Source of the DNA: a virus
Virus record (IMG/VR): IMGVR_UViG_3300044720_000013
Coordinates: 1 to 37,545 of that record
Direction: 5' to 3' (one strand)
Length of the DNA stretch: 37,545 bases
A program made the translations under genes and the position numbers. Position 1 is the first letter of the stretch, and every line of letters starts with the position of its first letter. The notes under the pieces were generated by a model. The model had not been told where the DNA came from, did no database searches, and worked only from the letters and a program-made list of their open reading frames with translations. This document shows positions 13,375 through 21,061 of this stretch, piece after piece.

Positions 13375-13706
13375 ACCGCGTCGACGAGATCTTGTCGATC
13401 ATCGACACCGGCCTGCAGACCGCCGGCGACACCGCCTACGGCAACGACGGCGAGGGGTTGTGCTGGCGGTGCGGTGACCCGTCGCCTGACCTGTGTGAGT
13501 CGTGCCGTGACGAGCTCGTCGCTGAGACAGTCGTCGTTGACAAGGTGCCCGCGACCAAGGACGGCTACATCACGTTTCTGTTGTCGCTCCCCATCGGCCC
13601 GTTCGTGACTGCCCTCGAGGGGCTCATCGTCGCGTTCGATCACCTGAGTCATGATCTGCGCCGCCGGATCGTCGAGATCGTCAACGAGGAAGGACCACTG
13701 TCGTGA
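13371..13706 (+). CDS. Small zinc-ribbon protein
   Basis: The 111-residue product has a CWRCG...CESC zinc ribbon (about residues 31-45) between a short N-terminal helix and a C-terminal helical region (ITFLLSLPIGPFVTALEGLIVAFDHLSHDLRRRIVEIV) that is amphipathic and may mediate oligomerisation. No known family. It starts in an ATGA overlap and ends overlapping the next GTG. Confidence 0.7.
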   Translation: MNRVDEILSIIDTGLQTAGDTAYGNDGEGLCWRCGDPSPDLCESCRDELVAETVVVDKVPATKDGYITFLLSLPIGPFVTALEGLIVAFDHLSHDLRRRIVEIVNEEGPLS

Positions 13707-13921
13707 AGTCCGAGATGGTCGCCTGCGACAACACGATCTGCGCATCGAAGGCGACGGTGCCGCACGCCAAAGTCCACCCCGACGGATGGTGGTACGTCGC
13801 AGGACCACACCCGCACGGGCGTCTCGACTTCTGCTCGCTCGGCTGCATGTTGATCTGGGGTCAGCACGGCTCAACCGAACCCATTCCAGTCCCCTCACTC
13901 ACAAGGAGCATCACGCAATGA
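13703..13921 (+). CDS. Small Cys/His protein
   Basis: This 72-residue protein starts at a GTG within GTGA. It has two cysteine pairs (CDNTIC near the N terminus and CSLGC around residue 45) and several His between them (HAKVHPDGWWYVAGPHPHG), consistent with one zinc site. No catalytic motif was recognised. An AAGGAG ribosome site for the next gene lies near its end. Confidence 0.65.
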   Translation: MKSEMVACDNTICASKATVPHAKVHPDGWWYVAGPHPHGRLDFCSLGCMLIWGQHGSTEPIPVPSLTRSITQ

Positions 13922-14268
13922 CAGACACCAAACTCGGGACCTTCGACGGCCGCGACGTCATCACCACATCCGTCGCTGTCGTCAACGGCGACGGGCTCTC
14001 GCAAGCGCTCGGCATCGACCCACAGGTGATGCACATCGGCGACACCGGCGTGATCGTGCTGGAGTTCGTCGTCTCCAAGATCGGTTTCATCGAGGTCAAA
14101 GACACCGACGTCCTCAACCGTGTCCACACGCTCAAGGCCGGTACGGCGACGATCATCGACCGCGGGGTTGTCGCCGACGCCCTCGACGCCCAGGCGCTCA
14201 AGATCGAACGAGCTCGAGGCGTCGAACGCCTCCCGCTAGACGGCGAAGGCGGTGGTGATGAAGAGTGA
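13918..14268 (+). CDS. Conserved-looking phage protein, beta-rich
   Basis: The 116-residue product reads KLGTFDGRDVITTSVAVVNG, then VMHIGDTGVIVLEFVVSKIGFIEVKD and LNRVHTLKAGTATIID, followed by a helical tail ending in a very acidic GGGDEE. The first 80 residues look like a beta barrel. Similar proteins occur in many actinophage early regions, from general familiarity, with no known role. It might bind single-stranded DNA, but nothing in the sequence proves it. Confidence 0.75.
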   Translation: MTDTKLGTFDGRDVITTSVAVVNGDGLSQALGIDPQVMHIGDTGVIVLEFVVSKIGFIEVKDTDVLNRVHTLKAGTATIIDRGVVADALDAQALKIERARGVERLPLDGEGGGDEE

Positions 14269-14575
14269 CGTGCTCGTGCTCGCAGCCGACGACCTCCGAA
14301 TCGACTACCACCGATCTGTGCAAGCTCCGGATGGAACGCTGGCGGTCGAGCTCGAGGCCGCAGCCGAGATGACCCGCTACCACTGCCTGATGGTGCGACG
14401 CACAGATGGTCAGTGGTTCGTGATGTGCGAAAACCTCGAGCTGGCCCTACCGCTGCTGCCGACTCTTGGCGGCTGGCACTGGTCGTACATCCAAGGCAAG
14501 TTGCGCGACAACGGCCGCACATCGATGGCGATGACGCTGCTGATGCAGCACGTCCACGACACGGTGAAGCCATGA
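14258..14575 (+). CDS. Hypothetical early protein
   Basis: The product has 105 residues from ATG 14258; two in-frame GTG codons at 14252 and 14255 are alternative starts. GAAGG about ten bases upstream supports 14258. It contains TRYHCLMVRRTDGQWFVMCENLELALPLLP and WHWSYIQGKLRDNGR, an alpha/beta arrangement without a known motif. It overlaps the previous gene by 11 bases and the protease start by four. Confidence 0.65.
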   Translation: MKSDVLVLAADDLRIDYHRSVQAPDGTLAVELEAAAEMTRYHCLMVRRTDGQWFVMCENLELALPLLPTLGGWHWSYIQGKLRDNGRTSMAMTLLMQHVHDTVKP

Positions 14576-15279
14576 CCATCATCGCCTCGATCGTCATCCC
14601 AGAGGAAGACAACCTGCCACACCCGCTCGGCCTCGCCGGCTTCGGTCACGACCCGCGCAACTTCGACTTCCGCGCCCTCGTCCGCCCGGGCCCTCGCACA
14701 ACGCTCCCGAACCATCCGTGGTACACGTCCCTCGTCCTCGACCAAGGCTCCGAGCCGCGCTGCACCACCGAAGCCGCCGTCGGCCTCCTCGAGACGAACC
14801 CGAACAGGCTGCAGTACACACCCGACCGCTTCCGCTTCGACGAACCCGCCGAACGGCAGGCCGCCTACCTCGCATGGCAACGCTTCGACCCGTGGGCGAC
14901 CGTCCAGCACGACGGCTCCACTATCGACGCACCGTTCCGTGGCCTGCGCGAGCTCGGTGTGATCTCGGGTTGGCGGTTCCTGTTCGGAGAGGCCGAGGTC
15001 CGCGAGTACGTCACCTGGTACGGGCCCGTCGCGGTCGGCACCGTGTGGCGCTACGACATGTTCTACCCCCACCCGGACGGCTCGTTGCCGGTGACCGGAC
15101 CCGTGGCGGGCGGGCACGCCTACCGGCTGGTGCAGTACTCGAAAGCGCGTCACGCGTACCGGGTCGTGAACTCCTGGGGGAAGGGTTGGGGGCAGAACGG
15201 GCGGGCATGGATCCGCGACGTCGACCTGGCGGCGCTGCTCTCTGCTGATGGTGAGGCCGTCACCGTGGCGGTCGCATGA
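14572..15279 (+). CDS. Papain-like (C1-type) cysteine peptidase
   Basis: The 235-residue protein keeps the complete papain set: oxyanion Q58 and nucleophile C64 in LDQGSEPRCTTEAAV, catalytic His H182 in GGHAYRLVQY, and N200 in VVNSWGKGWGQNGRAWI. The spacing matches a small C1 domain, and there is no long inhibitory propeptide or signal peptide, so it should work in the cytoplasm without secretion. The C terminus extends into a hydrophobic beta strand. It sits at the end of the early operon, far from the head genes, so capsid maturation is not the obvious role. Cleavage of a host regulator, restriction component or phage protein is plausible. Confidence 0.9.
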   Translation: MTIIASIVIPEEDNLPHPLGLAGFGHDPRNFDFRALVRPGPRTTLPNHPWYTSLVLDQGSEPRCTTEAAVGLLETNPNRLQYTPDRFRFDEPAERQAAYLAWQRFDPWATVQHDGSTIDAPFRGLRELGVISGWRFLFGEAEVREYVTWYGPVAVGTVWRYDMFYPHPDGSLPVTGPVAGGHAYRLVQYSKARHAYRVVNSWGKGWGQNGRAWIRDVDLAALLSADGEAVTVAVA

Positions 15280-15827
15280 ATCGTTGCGAGGCCGACCTAG
15301 AGCGCCGCAAGCGCGCGCTGAACGACTGCGCACTCGTGCAACGTGCCGGCAACCTCGAACGTCGGATCGAGTTCGAGGTCGGCTACGACCACAGCGCATT
15401 CAAGGACGACTGTGGCGGTGGAGGTCACGGCAAGCACGGCATGACCATGCGGTTCGTCCTGATCGGTCCCCATGGTGCGGTGCAATGGGTTGCCTGCATG
15501 ATCAACTGGTATCCGGGAAACATTCGCAACGGTGACGTGGGCAGCGCTGAACCTGTTTCGCTCGTGCCGGCGATGCAGCACCGGCACATCGATGACGGTA
15601 TGGCGTGGGATCTCGGCTACCACTCACCGATCCCGCAATACGAGGACCAAACGCCCACGCGCGGCAGCTGTGAATACCTTCCCGGTCAGCAGTGCTACTA
15701 CGACGGCTCGAGCCTCAACGCTCAGCCGCTTCTTGAAGCCTTCCTCGAACACGGCCCGATGGCCGTGTGGGCCGCTCTTGCGCGCTACTACACCGAGGCC
15801 CTGGCCATCACGGAGTCCGCCGGCTGA
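15276..15827 (+). CDS. Conserved-looking hypothetical phage protein
   Basis: The 183-residue product includes DCGGGGHGKHGMTMRFVLIGP, WYPGN, WDLGYHSPIPQYEDQ, CEYLPGQQCYYDGSSL and a helical C terminus (LLEAFLEHGPMAVWAALARYYTEAL). Proteins with this YHSP...CxYxxxxxCYYDGSSL signature are recurrent in phages, from general familiarity, but have no assigned function. The Cys pair and several His could bind metal. It overlaps the peptidase stop (ATGA) and shares a base with the next start. Confidence 0.75.
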   Translation: MNRCEADLERRKRALNDCALVQRAGNLERRIEFEVGYDHSAFKDDCGGGGHGKHGMTMRFVLIGPHGAVQWVACMINWYPGNIRNGDVGSAEPVSLVPAMQHRHIDDGMAWDLGYHSPIPQYEDQTPTRGSCEYLPGQQCYYDGSSLNAQPLLEAFLEHGPMAVWAALARYYTEALAITESAG

Positions 15828-16312
15828 TGGGTCGTGCGGCGGACTATCGCACCGAGCAGGTCGGCTGGCATCTCGCCAACAAGATCGCCTTCCTCGTCGC
15901 CGAAGCCCTCGTACACCTGTCCCGCGAGCGGCGGATCCTCGACGGGTTCGCCGCACGAGGAGACTCCGCCGGACGCGGCACCGGTGACACCTCCACCACC
16001 GAGGCAGCAGCCACCGCATCACTTGAATTCGGCCGCGACGCCGAAGACATCAAAGACGCCATCGACGGAGTAGAGATCGCTGTCAAACACCTCGGCAAGC
16101 TCTCAGCTGACGCTCTCGGCAAGATCGCACCACTCGACACGCCCCGTTGCAAGGAAGGGCAGCGTGGACGTGACGCCATCAAGTGGAGCGACGACGAGCA
16201 GTGCACCGAGCTGCCCGTCAAGATGGACATGTGCAACAAGCACTACATGGCCTACTACCGATTCAGGGTCGCTAACCATCTCCCGGTCACTCAGTACTTC
16301 GAGGACGCATGA
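15827..16312 (+). CDS. Hypothetical early protein
   Basis: The 161-residue product has an N-terminal helix (TEQVGWHLANKIAFLVAEALVHLSRERRIL), a low-complexity Gly/Thr middle, a second helical block (DIKDAIDGVEIAVKHLGKLSADALGKI) and a C-terminal segment with Cys residues (PRCKEGQRG, EQCTELPVKMDMCNKHY) that may bind zinc. It is the last gene of the early operon before a 112-bp gap. Confidence 0.65.
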   Translation: MGRAADYRTEQVGWHLANKIAFLVAEALVHLSRERRILDGFAARGDSAGRGTGDTSTTEAAATASLEFGRDAEDIKDAIDGVEIAVKHLGKLSADALGKIAPLDTPRCKEGQRGRDAIKWSDDEQCTELPVKMDMCNKHYMAYYRFRVANHLPVTQYFEDA

Positions 16313-16313
16313 C

Positions 16314-16384
16314 TTGTAACCGGAGCATCCCCGCAGGTCGACCGCGATGGATGCCACACGTTGTAACCGACAAGCTGGTACAGT
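16314..16384 (+). promoter_or_regulatory. Intergenic region with candidate promoter and repeated element
   Basis: The gap 16313-16424 is the first real break in the plus-strand operon. TTGTAACCG occurs twice (16314-16322 and 16361-16369), 47 bases apart. An extended -10 (TGG-TACAGT, TG at 16376-16377, hexamer 16379-16384) lies 10 bases after the second copy, without a matching -35. A middle or late promoter with activator sites at the repeats is possible. Confidence 0.4.
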
Positions 16385-16424
16385 CCTCCACCGTCAGTAG
16401 TGCGCCTCCCGTCAGGTCGAGGCA

Positions 16425-16928
16425 ATGACGGGCCGCTTCTCCGAAACCTTCAAGCAGGCGCTGTCGAGCTACATCACGTACCTGCAACTCGTTCTCGAGC
16501 TACAGGACTGGCGCATCACACTCCGAGGCGAATACCCCGACGGCGGCGACGCGGCCGCCTCAATGAAATGCGTCTACGGCCAACGCATCGGCGAGCTCTC
16601 ACTCGCCCGAGAGTTCTTCACCTTCGAACCAGACCGGCAACGCCACTACATCGTCCACGAACTCGCCCACATCCTCACCGACGGATGCGACAACGTCATC
16701 GAAAACGGGATCGACGAGATCCTCGGCAAACCCGCATGGGTCGTCCTCCGAGAAGCATGGCGAGTCCAAGTCGAGTACCTCACCGACCAGGTCACCTACA
16801 TCGTCGTCGACCTCGTCACCGGCATCGGCCGCCACGACCGGCTGTGGGAGGACGTCCTGCGAGCCGAACGCGACGAGCTGCCCCTACCGGATCCCGAGAC
16901 CATCGTCGTCGAACTGTCGGCGCCATGA
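16425..16928 (+). CDS. HExxH zinc metallopeptidase-like protein
   Basis: The 167-residue protein has HYIVHELAHILTDG with H78-E79-x-x-H82, the zinc-binding gluzincin-type helix, and a downstream acidic helix (EAWRVQVEYLTDQV) that could provide the third ligand. The fold resembles small phage metallopeptidase-like proteins related to the SprT or ImmA/IrrE style, though I cannot assign the family. No signal peptide is present. A GAGG ribosome site precedes the ATG. It begins a new transcription block and overlaps the HNH gene (ATGA). Confidence 0.8.
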   Translation: MTGRFSETFKQALSSYITYLQLVLELQDWRITLRGEYPDGGDAAASMKCVYGQRIGELSLAREFFTFEPDRQRHYIVHELAHILTDGCDNVIENGIDEILGKPAWVVLREAWRVQVEYLTDQVTYIVVDLVTGIGRHDRLWEDVLRAERDELPLPDPETIVVELSAP

Positions 16929-17197
16929 GGATGCCACCACGCTCGACCACACAGCGCGACAAGGACCGAGCCACGATCAGACGCGGCAAACCCGCATGCG
17001 CACTCTGCGGCCAACCAATCGACTACACGCTGCCCCACCTCGACCCGTACGAGTACGTGGTCGACCACATCATCCCCCTCCACAGAGGCGGACCCGACCG
17101 GCTCCACAACAAACAAGCAGCACACCGGAAGTGCAACGCAGCCAAAGCCGGCCGCCTCGTCGCCCCCATCGTCCGACGATCCGGCACCCTGGCATGA
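16925..17197 (+). CDS. HNH endonuclease (small, packaging-associated type)
   Basis: The 90-residue protein has CALC (C25, C28), YVVDHIIPLHRGGPD (D47, H48), N62 and HRKCNAAK (H67, C70, N71), the HNH beta-beta-alpha-metal core. In many HK97-like phages a small HNH protein lies next to the terminase and assists cohesive-end cleavage. Here it lies one gene before the probable small terminase. The start is the ATG in the ATGA overlap. Confidence 0.9.
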   Translation: MRMPPRSTTQRDKDRATIRRGKPACALCGQPIDYTLPHLDPYEYVVDHIIPLHRGGPDRLHNKQAAHRKCNAAKAGRLVAPIVRRSGTLA

Positions 17198-17302
17198 ACA
17201 CGGTGGGGGAGTGACCCCTCGTCCGCGCTGTCTCCGCCGCTTCCGTTCAGGCGATTTACCCCCCCGCTAGACCCCCTCCCCCCTTCGAAGGAGGTAGCCG
17301 AG
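17198..17302. other. 105-bp C-rich intergenic region upstream of second HNH gene; candidate cos neighbourhood
   Basis: The + strand carries three C-runs (17259-17265, 17272-17276, 17278-17283), giving a possible G-quadruplex on the minus strand. Next to them CCTTCGAAGG (17282-17291) is a perfect palindrome overlapping the AAGGAGG ribosome site. A short GGGG-AGTGA-CCCC hairpin lies at the start. Non-coding DNA between HNH and terminase genes is a common site for cos, but no overhang can be read from one contig. Confidence 0.35.
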
Positions 17303-17995
17303 GTGAAGATTGCCTGCTCGTGCGGAGAGTGTGAGCGGTGCCGATATGAGACGGCCCCCCGCGTTCGGTGCTCTGTCTGCGGCGAGCCGACTGGTTACCT
17401 CGTCGGTCTTGTAGATCAGGCGACGCACCCGAAGTGCAAGCACGGAATGCAGGCCGCCTATGCCAGCGGTTGTCGCTGTGACGAATGCGTCCAGGGACGA
17501 TCGGAACGGAACGCCAAGGAGTATCAACGTAAGCCCAGGGTTCCCTGTGCGAAGTGTGGCGGTCCGACCGGTTACCGGCTCGGGAAGATCTCGTCAGCGT
17601 TCCATCGTGAGTGTCGGCCAATTCCAGACCACGGAACGCGAGGCCGATACAGGGACCACGCATGTCGGTGTCAGGTGTGCCGCGATTGGCGCGCAGACGA
17701 CATGAGGCGGTTTGCTGAGCGGCGTGGCCGGTTCAGCATCTCAAGGGCCGATCGAAGAGCGTTGTACGAACGCGACGGCTGGACGTGTCAACTCTGCTTT
17801 GAGCTGGTCGACAGATTCGCGCATCACCTCGACCCATGGGCGCCGACTCTTGACCACATCATTCCCCGGTCCGTGGCAGTCGACGATTCTGCGTCGAATC
17901 TTCGGACGGCTCACCGTTGGTGCAACATGATTCTCAACGACGGACGGAAGTACGACGTCTCGTTCTTTGCCCCGCCCGAGAGACTGATCGCATGA
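17303..17995 (+). CDS. HNH endonuclease with duplicated zinc-ribbon N terminus
   Basis: The 230-residue protein starts at GTG 17303 behind AAGGAGG. The C-terminal HNH domain has CQLC (C162, C165), LDHIIPRS (D184, H185), N199 and HRWCN (H204, C207, N208). The N-terminal half holds two copies of a Cys/His module: CSVCGEPTGY...HPKC...HG...CRCDEC (about 23-62) and CAKCGGPTGY...HREC...HGTRGRY...CRCQVC (about 82-126). These probably bind zinc and DNA, making this a modular, possibly homing-type, nuclease. It precedes the small terminase with an ATGA overlap. Confidence 0.88.
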   Translation: MKIACSCGECERCRYETAPRVRCSVCGEPTGYLVGLVDQATHPKCKHGMQAAYASGCRCDECVQGRSERNAKEYQRKPRVPCAKCGGPTGYRLGKISSAFHRECRPIPDHGTRGRYRDHACRCQVCRDWRADDMRRFAERRGRFSISRADRRALYERDGWTCQLCFELVDRFAHHLDPWAPTLDHIIPRSVAVDDSASNLRTAHRWCNMILNDGRKYDVSFFAPPERLIA

Positions 17996-18231
17996 GTCGC
18001 CTGACCGAATTAGCGGCGATACGAGACGGATTGCGGAGCCGCATGTCCGCATGCACGTCGGATCAGAACTACGCCGTCATGTGTCGTCTCCTGGTCGACG
18101 TGCTCAGGCAGATCGACGAAATGGCCCCGGCTAAGACCAAGACGAAAGCGACGGGTCTGAGTGAATTCGAGAAGCGTCTCCGCGACCGTCAGCAGGGAAC
18201 CAAGACTCCGCGTCGCACCAAGAGCGGCTGA
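17992..18231 (+). CDS. terS: Probable small terminase subunit
   Basis: The 79-residue helical protein contains LTELAAIRDGLRSRMSACTSDQNYAVMCRLLVDVLRQIDEM and a basic tail (LSEFEKRLRDRQQGTKTPRRTKSG). Short actinophage small terminases have this helix-then-basic-tail appearance and lie directly before terL. It would recognise packaging sites and recruit the large subunit. The large terminase starts within its last 71 bases. The assignment rests mainly on position. Confidence 0.6.
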   Translation: MSRLTELAAIRDGLRSRMSACTSDQNYAVMCRLLVDVLRQIDEMAPAKTKTKATGLSEFEKRLRDRQQGTKTPRRTKSG

Positions 18232-19633
18232 AACCTACGGCGATCTCGCCGGCCAGTTCGCCGCAGACTATGGGTTGCTGCCGGACGACTGGCAGCAACT
18301 CATTCTTGATGATTGGCTGGGCGAAACGAACGGCCGATGGGTATCGCTCACTTGCGGTCTGTCCGTCCCTCGCCAGAACGGCAAGAACGGCGCTCTTGAG
18401 GTGCGAGAGCTGTTCGGCATGGTCGGTCGCGGTGAGAAGATTCTGCATACCGCCCACCAGGTGAAGACGGCGCAGAAGCACTTCCGTCGGCTCAAGCATT
18501 TCTTCGGCAAGCAGGTCAACGATCCTGACGCCTGGTTTCCTGAGCTGAACGCGTTGGTAGGTGAACTGCGCAACGTGAACGGGCAGGAGGCGATCTACCT
18601 GACCAACGGTGGGTCGGTCGAAATTGTGGCCCGGTCACAGGGATCTGGCCGCGGATTTACAGTGGATGTGATCGTCTGCGACGAAGCACAAGACATGAGC
18701 GACGACGACCTCGAAGCATTGCTGTCGACGTCGTCTGCGGCGCCTGGCGGAAACCCCCAGTGGTTCTTCACCGGCACGCCGCCCGGCCCGAAGGTCAACG
18801 GCGAAGTGTTCGGTCGTGTTCGCGATGAGGCACTGGAGGGCAAGTCGAAGCGGTTGTCGTGGCTTGAGTGGTCATGTCCGCCTGACGTGGATCTCGATTC
18901 ACACGAGGCGTGGCATGAGGCCAACCCGGCTCTCGGCACCAGGTTGCAGTTTGACGTGGTCGAGGGAGAGCGGGCCCGGTTCTCCGATGAAGGTTTCGCC
19001 CGGGAACGTCTGGGCATGTGGACCGTTTCCAGCTTGGCTCGTGTCATCGATGCAGATTCGTGGGCGGTCGTGGCGGATCCGGCTTCGATGGCGATCGATC
19101 AGCTCGCTCTCGGAATTTCTGTGGCACCGGATCGTTCGGTGTCGTCGGTCGGCCTTGGCGGGTTGCGTGCTGACGGTCTCGGTCATGTGGAGTTGGATGA
19201 GCATCGAGCAGGCACGGGATGGGTGGTGCCGTGGGTGAAGGGCCGCCTTGAGCGCAACGCGATCCGAGCGGTGGTGATGGATGCGTTGTCGCCGGCGACG
19301 TCGTTGCTCGAGGAGTTCGCCAAGGAGAAGATCCGGGTGACGGTCACGACGGGCGTTCAGTACGCGAACGCTTGCGGCAACTTCTATGACGGTGTGATGG
19401 ATGCCACGTTCAGGCACACCGATCAGCCGCAGGTGAACGTGGCGCTGTCGGTCGTCGGCAAACGTCCGATGGGGACGTCGGGTGCTTGGGTGTGGAACAA
19501 GAAGACGACGGATGCTGACATCACGCCTGTCGATGCGGAGACGTTGGCGTTGTGGGGCTCGACGGCGAAGAGCGTGAAACGTCCCGGCGGCAAGGGCCGA
19601 ACCGGTTCGGGTCGGCGGGCGACCGTTCTGTAG
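18161..19633 (+). CDS. terL: Terminase large subunit (packaging ATPase and nuclease)
   Basis: The 490-residue protein has the large-terminase Walker A LSVPRQNGKNGALE (about 68-80, PRQNGKN variant), Walker B VDVIVCDEAQD with the catalytic Glu, and a coupling segment (FFTGTPPGPK). The C-terminal RNase H-like nuclease is indicated by LALGISVAPDRSVSSVGLGG (metal Asp), AVVMDALSPATSL and FYDGVMDATFRH. It packages DNA into the prohead. The GTG at 18161 is the only upstream start that retains the conserved N-terminal region, giving a 71-bp overlap with the small-terminase-like gene. An internal later start is not attractive. Confidence 0.95.
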   Translation: MNSRSVSATVSREPRLRVAPRAAETYGDLAGQFAADYGLLPDDWQQLILDDWLGETNGRWVSLTCGLSVPRQNGKNGALEVRELFGMVGRGEKILHTAHQVKTAQKHFRRLKHFFGKQVNDPDAWFPELNALVGELRNVNGQEAIYLTNGGSVEIVARSQGSGRGFTVDVIVCDEAQDMSDDDLEALLSTSSAAPGGNPQWFFTGTPPGPKVNGEVFGRVRDEALEGKSKRLSWLEWSCPPDVDLDSHEAWHEANPALGTRLQFDVVEGERARFSDEGFARERLGMWTVSSLARVIDADSWAVVADPASMAIDQLALGISVAPDRSVSSVGLGGLRADGLGHVELDEHRAGTGWVVPWVKGRLERNAIRAVVMDALSPATSLLEEFAKEKIRVTVTTGVQYANACGNFYDGVMDATFRHTDQPQVNVALSVVGKRPMGTSGAWVWNKKTTDADITPVDAETLALWGSTAKSVKRPGGKGRTGSGRRATVL

Positions 19634-19645
19634 ATCAGGAAGGCG

Positions 19646-21061
19646 GTGGCGTTTGTGGCAGTGATCGAGCGCAGCATCGCCGTCGAGGGCCTCGACGAAG
19701 AGGAGAACGACACAGCCAATGTGCTGCTCGAATTGTTGCGCGCCAAGCAGCGCCGCAATCTGCTGCGAGCTAGCTACTACGACGGGAAGCGGGCGATCCG
19801 ACAGATCGGCACGGTCATCCCTCCGCATTACTACCGGCTCGGGATCGTGCTCGGCTGGTCGGCGAAGGCGGTCGACATCCTGGCACGACGCTGCAACCTC
19901 AACGGCTTCGTGTGGCCTGACGGCGACCTGAACTCGGTCGGGTTTCGCGACGTGTGGGATGCCAACAACTTCTCCGCCGAGGCATCATCGGCGCTCGTGT
20001 CGTCACTGATCCACGGCGTCTCGTTCCTGGTGAACACCACGGGCGACGAGGCGGCCGGCGAGGTCGGGTCGTTGATCCACGTCAAGGACGCAATGAACGC
20101 AACCGGGGAGTGGAACCCGCGCCGCCGGCGCCTCGACAACCTGTTGTCGATCATCCGCCGCGACGACAAAGGCCGCCCGATCGAGTTCGTCCTCTACCTG
20201 GACGGCGAAACGGTGTCGGTGATCAAAGACGGCAAGTGGCAGGTCACCGACCGTTCAACGCACCCGTGGGGCGTGCCGGTCGAGGCGCTGGTCTACAAAC
20301 CGCGTGCCGGCCGCGCGCTCGGATCGTCGCGGATCTCCCGGGCAGTCATGTCGCTGCACGACCAGGCGCTGCGGACGGTGATCCGCATGGAGGGACATGC
20401 AGACGTGTTCTCGTTCCCGGAGATGTGGCTGCTCGGCGCCGACGAGTCGATCTTCAAGAACATCGACGGCACCACCAAGGCGTCGTGGCAGATCATGCTC
20501 GGCCGCATCAAAGCCATCCCCGACGACGAAGAGGCCGCCGAGCCACGCGCCGACGTCAAGCAGTTCCGGGCTTCGTCGCCCGAGCCGCACATCGCCCAAC
20601 TCAAGCAGCAGGCGCAGCTGTTCTCCGGGGAGACATCGATTCCGTTGACATCTCTCGGTGTGTCGGACATGTCGAACCCGACGTCGGCCGATTCCTACAT
20701 CGCGTCGCGTGAGGATCTGATCGCCGAGGCCGAAGGGGCGACCGACGACTGGTCGCCGGCGATTCGACGCTGCATGGCGAGGGCGTTGGCGATCGCCAAC
20801 AGCGACACAGCGGTACCCGACGCGTTCCAATCGATCGAGGCGAAGTGGCGGTCCCCCGTGTACCTATCGAGGGCTGCGCAAGCCGATGCCGGCGCCAAGC
20901 AGCTCGCCGCCGTGCCGTGGCTCCGCGAGACCGAGGTCGGGTTGGAGCTGCTCGGGTTGGATGAGCAGCAGATCCGCCGTGCGTTGGCCGATCGTCGCCG
21001 GGCCGCCGGACGGGCCGTACTCGCCACCTTGAATCCGAACCCCAATGCCAACACCGGATGA
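19646..21061 (+). CDS. Portal protein (SPP1 Gp6-like)
   Basis: The 471-residue protein fits Phage_prot_Gp6/SPP1-type portals: helical N terminus, YYRLGIVLGWSAKAVDILARRCNLNGF, the central alpha/beta core (SIIRRDDKGRPIEFVLYLDGETVSVI), GSSRISRAVMSLHDQALRTVIRMEGHADVFSFPEMWLLG, and the clip/stem region ending in NPTSADSYIASREDLI. It forms the dodecameric ring for DNA entry and tail attachment. AGGAAGG (19637-19643) lies close to GTG 19646; the in-frame GTG at 19655 is an alternative with longer spacing. It overlaps the MuF-like gene by 17 bases. Confidence 0.92.
   Translation: MAFVAVIERSIAVEGLDEEENDTANVLLELLRAKQRRNLLRASYYDGKRAIRQIGTVIPPHYYRLGIVLGWSAKAVDILARRCNLNGFVWPDGDLNSVGFRDVWDANNFSAEASSALVSSLIHGVSFLVNTTGDEAAGEVGSLIHVKDAMNATGEWNPRRRRLDNLLSIIRRDDKGRPIEFVLYLDGETVSVIKDGKWQVTDRSTHPWGVPVEALVYKPRAGRALGSSRISRAVMSLHDQALRTVIRMEGHADVFSFPEMWLLGADESIFKNIDGTTKASWQIMLGRIKAIPDDEEAAEPRADVKQFRASSPEPHIAQLKQQAQLFSGETSIPLTSLGVSDMSNPTSADSYIASREDLIAEAEGATDDWSPAIRRCMARALAIANSDTAVPDAFQSIEAKWRSPVYLSRAAQADAGAKQLAAVPWLRETEVGLELLGLDEQQIRRALADRRRAAGRAVLATLNPNPNANTG

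Noticed and set aside
18899-19828. Long minus-strand open frame opposite terminase and portal
   Set aside because: It spans two strongly supported structural genes, is His/Arg-rich in the way of antisense frames, and has no start signal.
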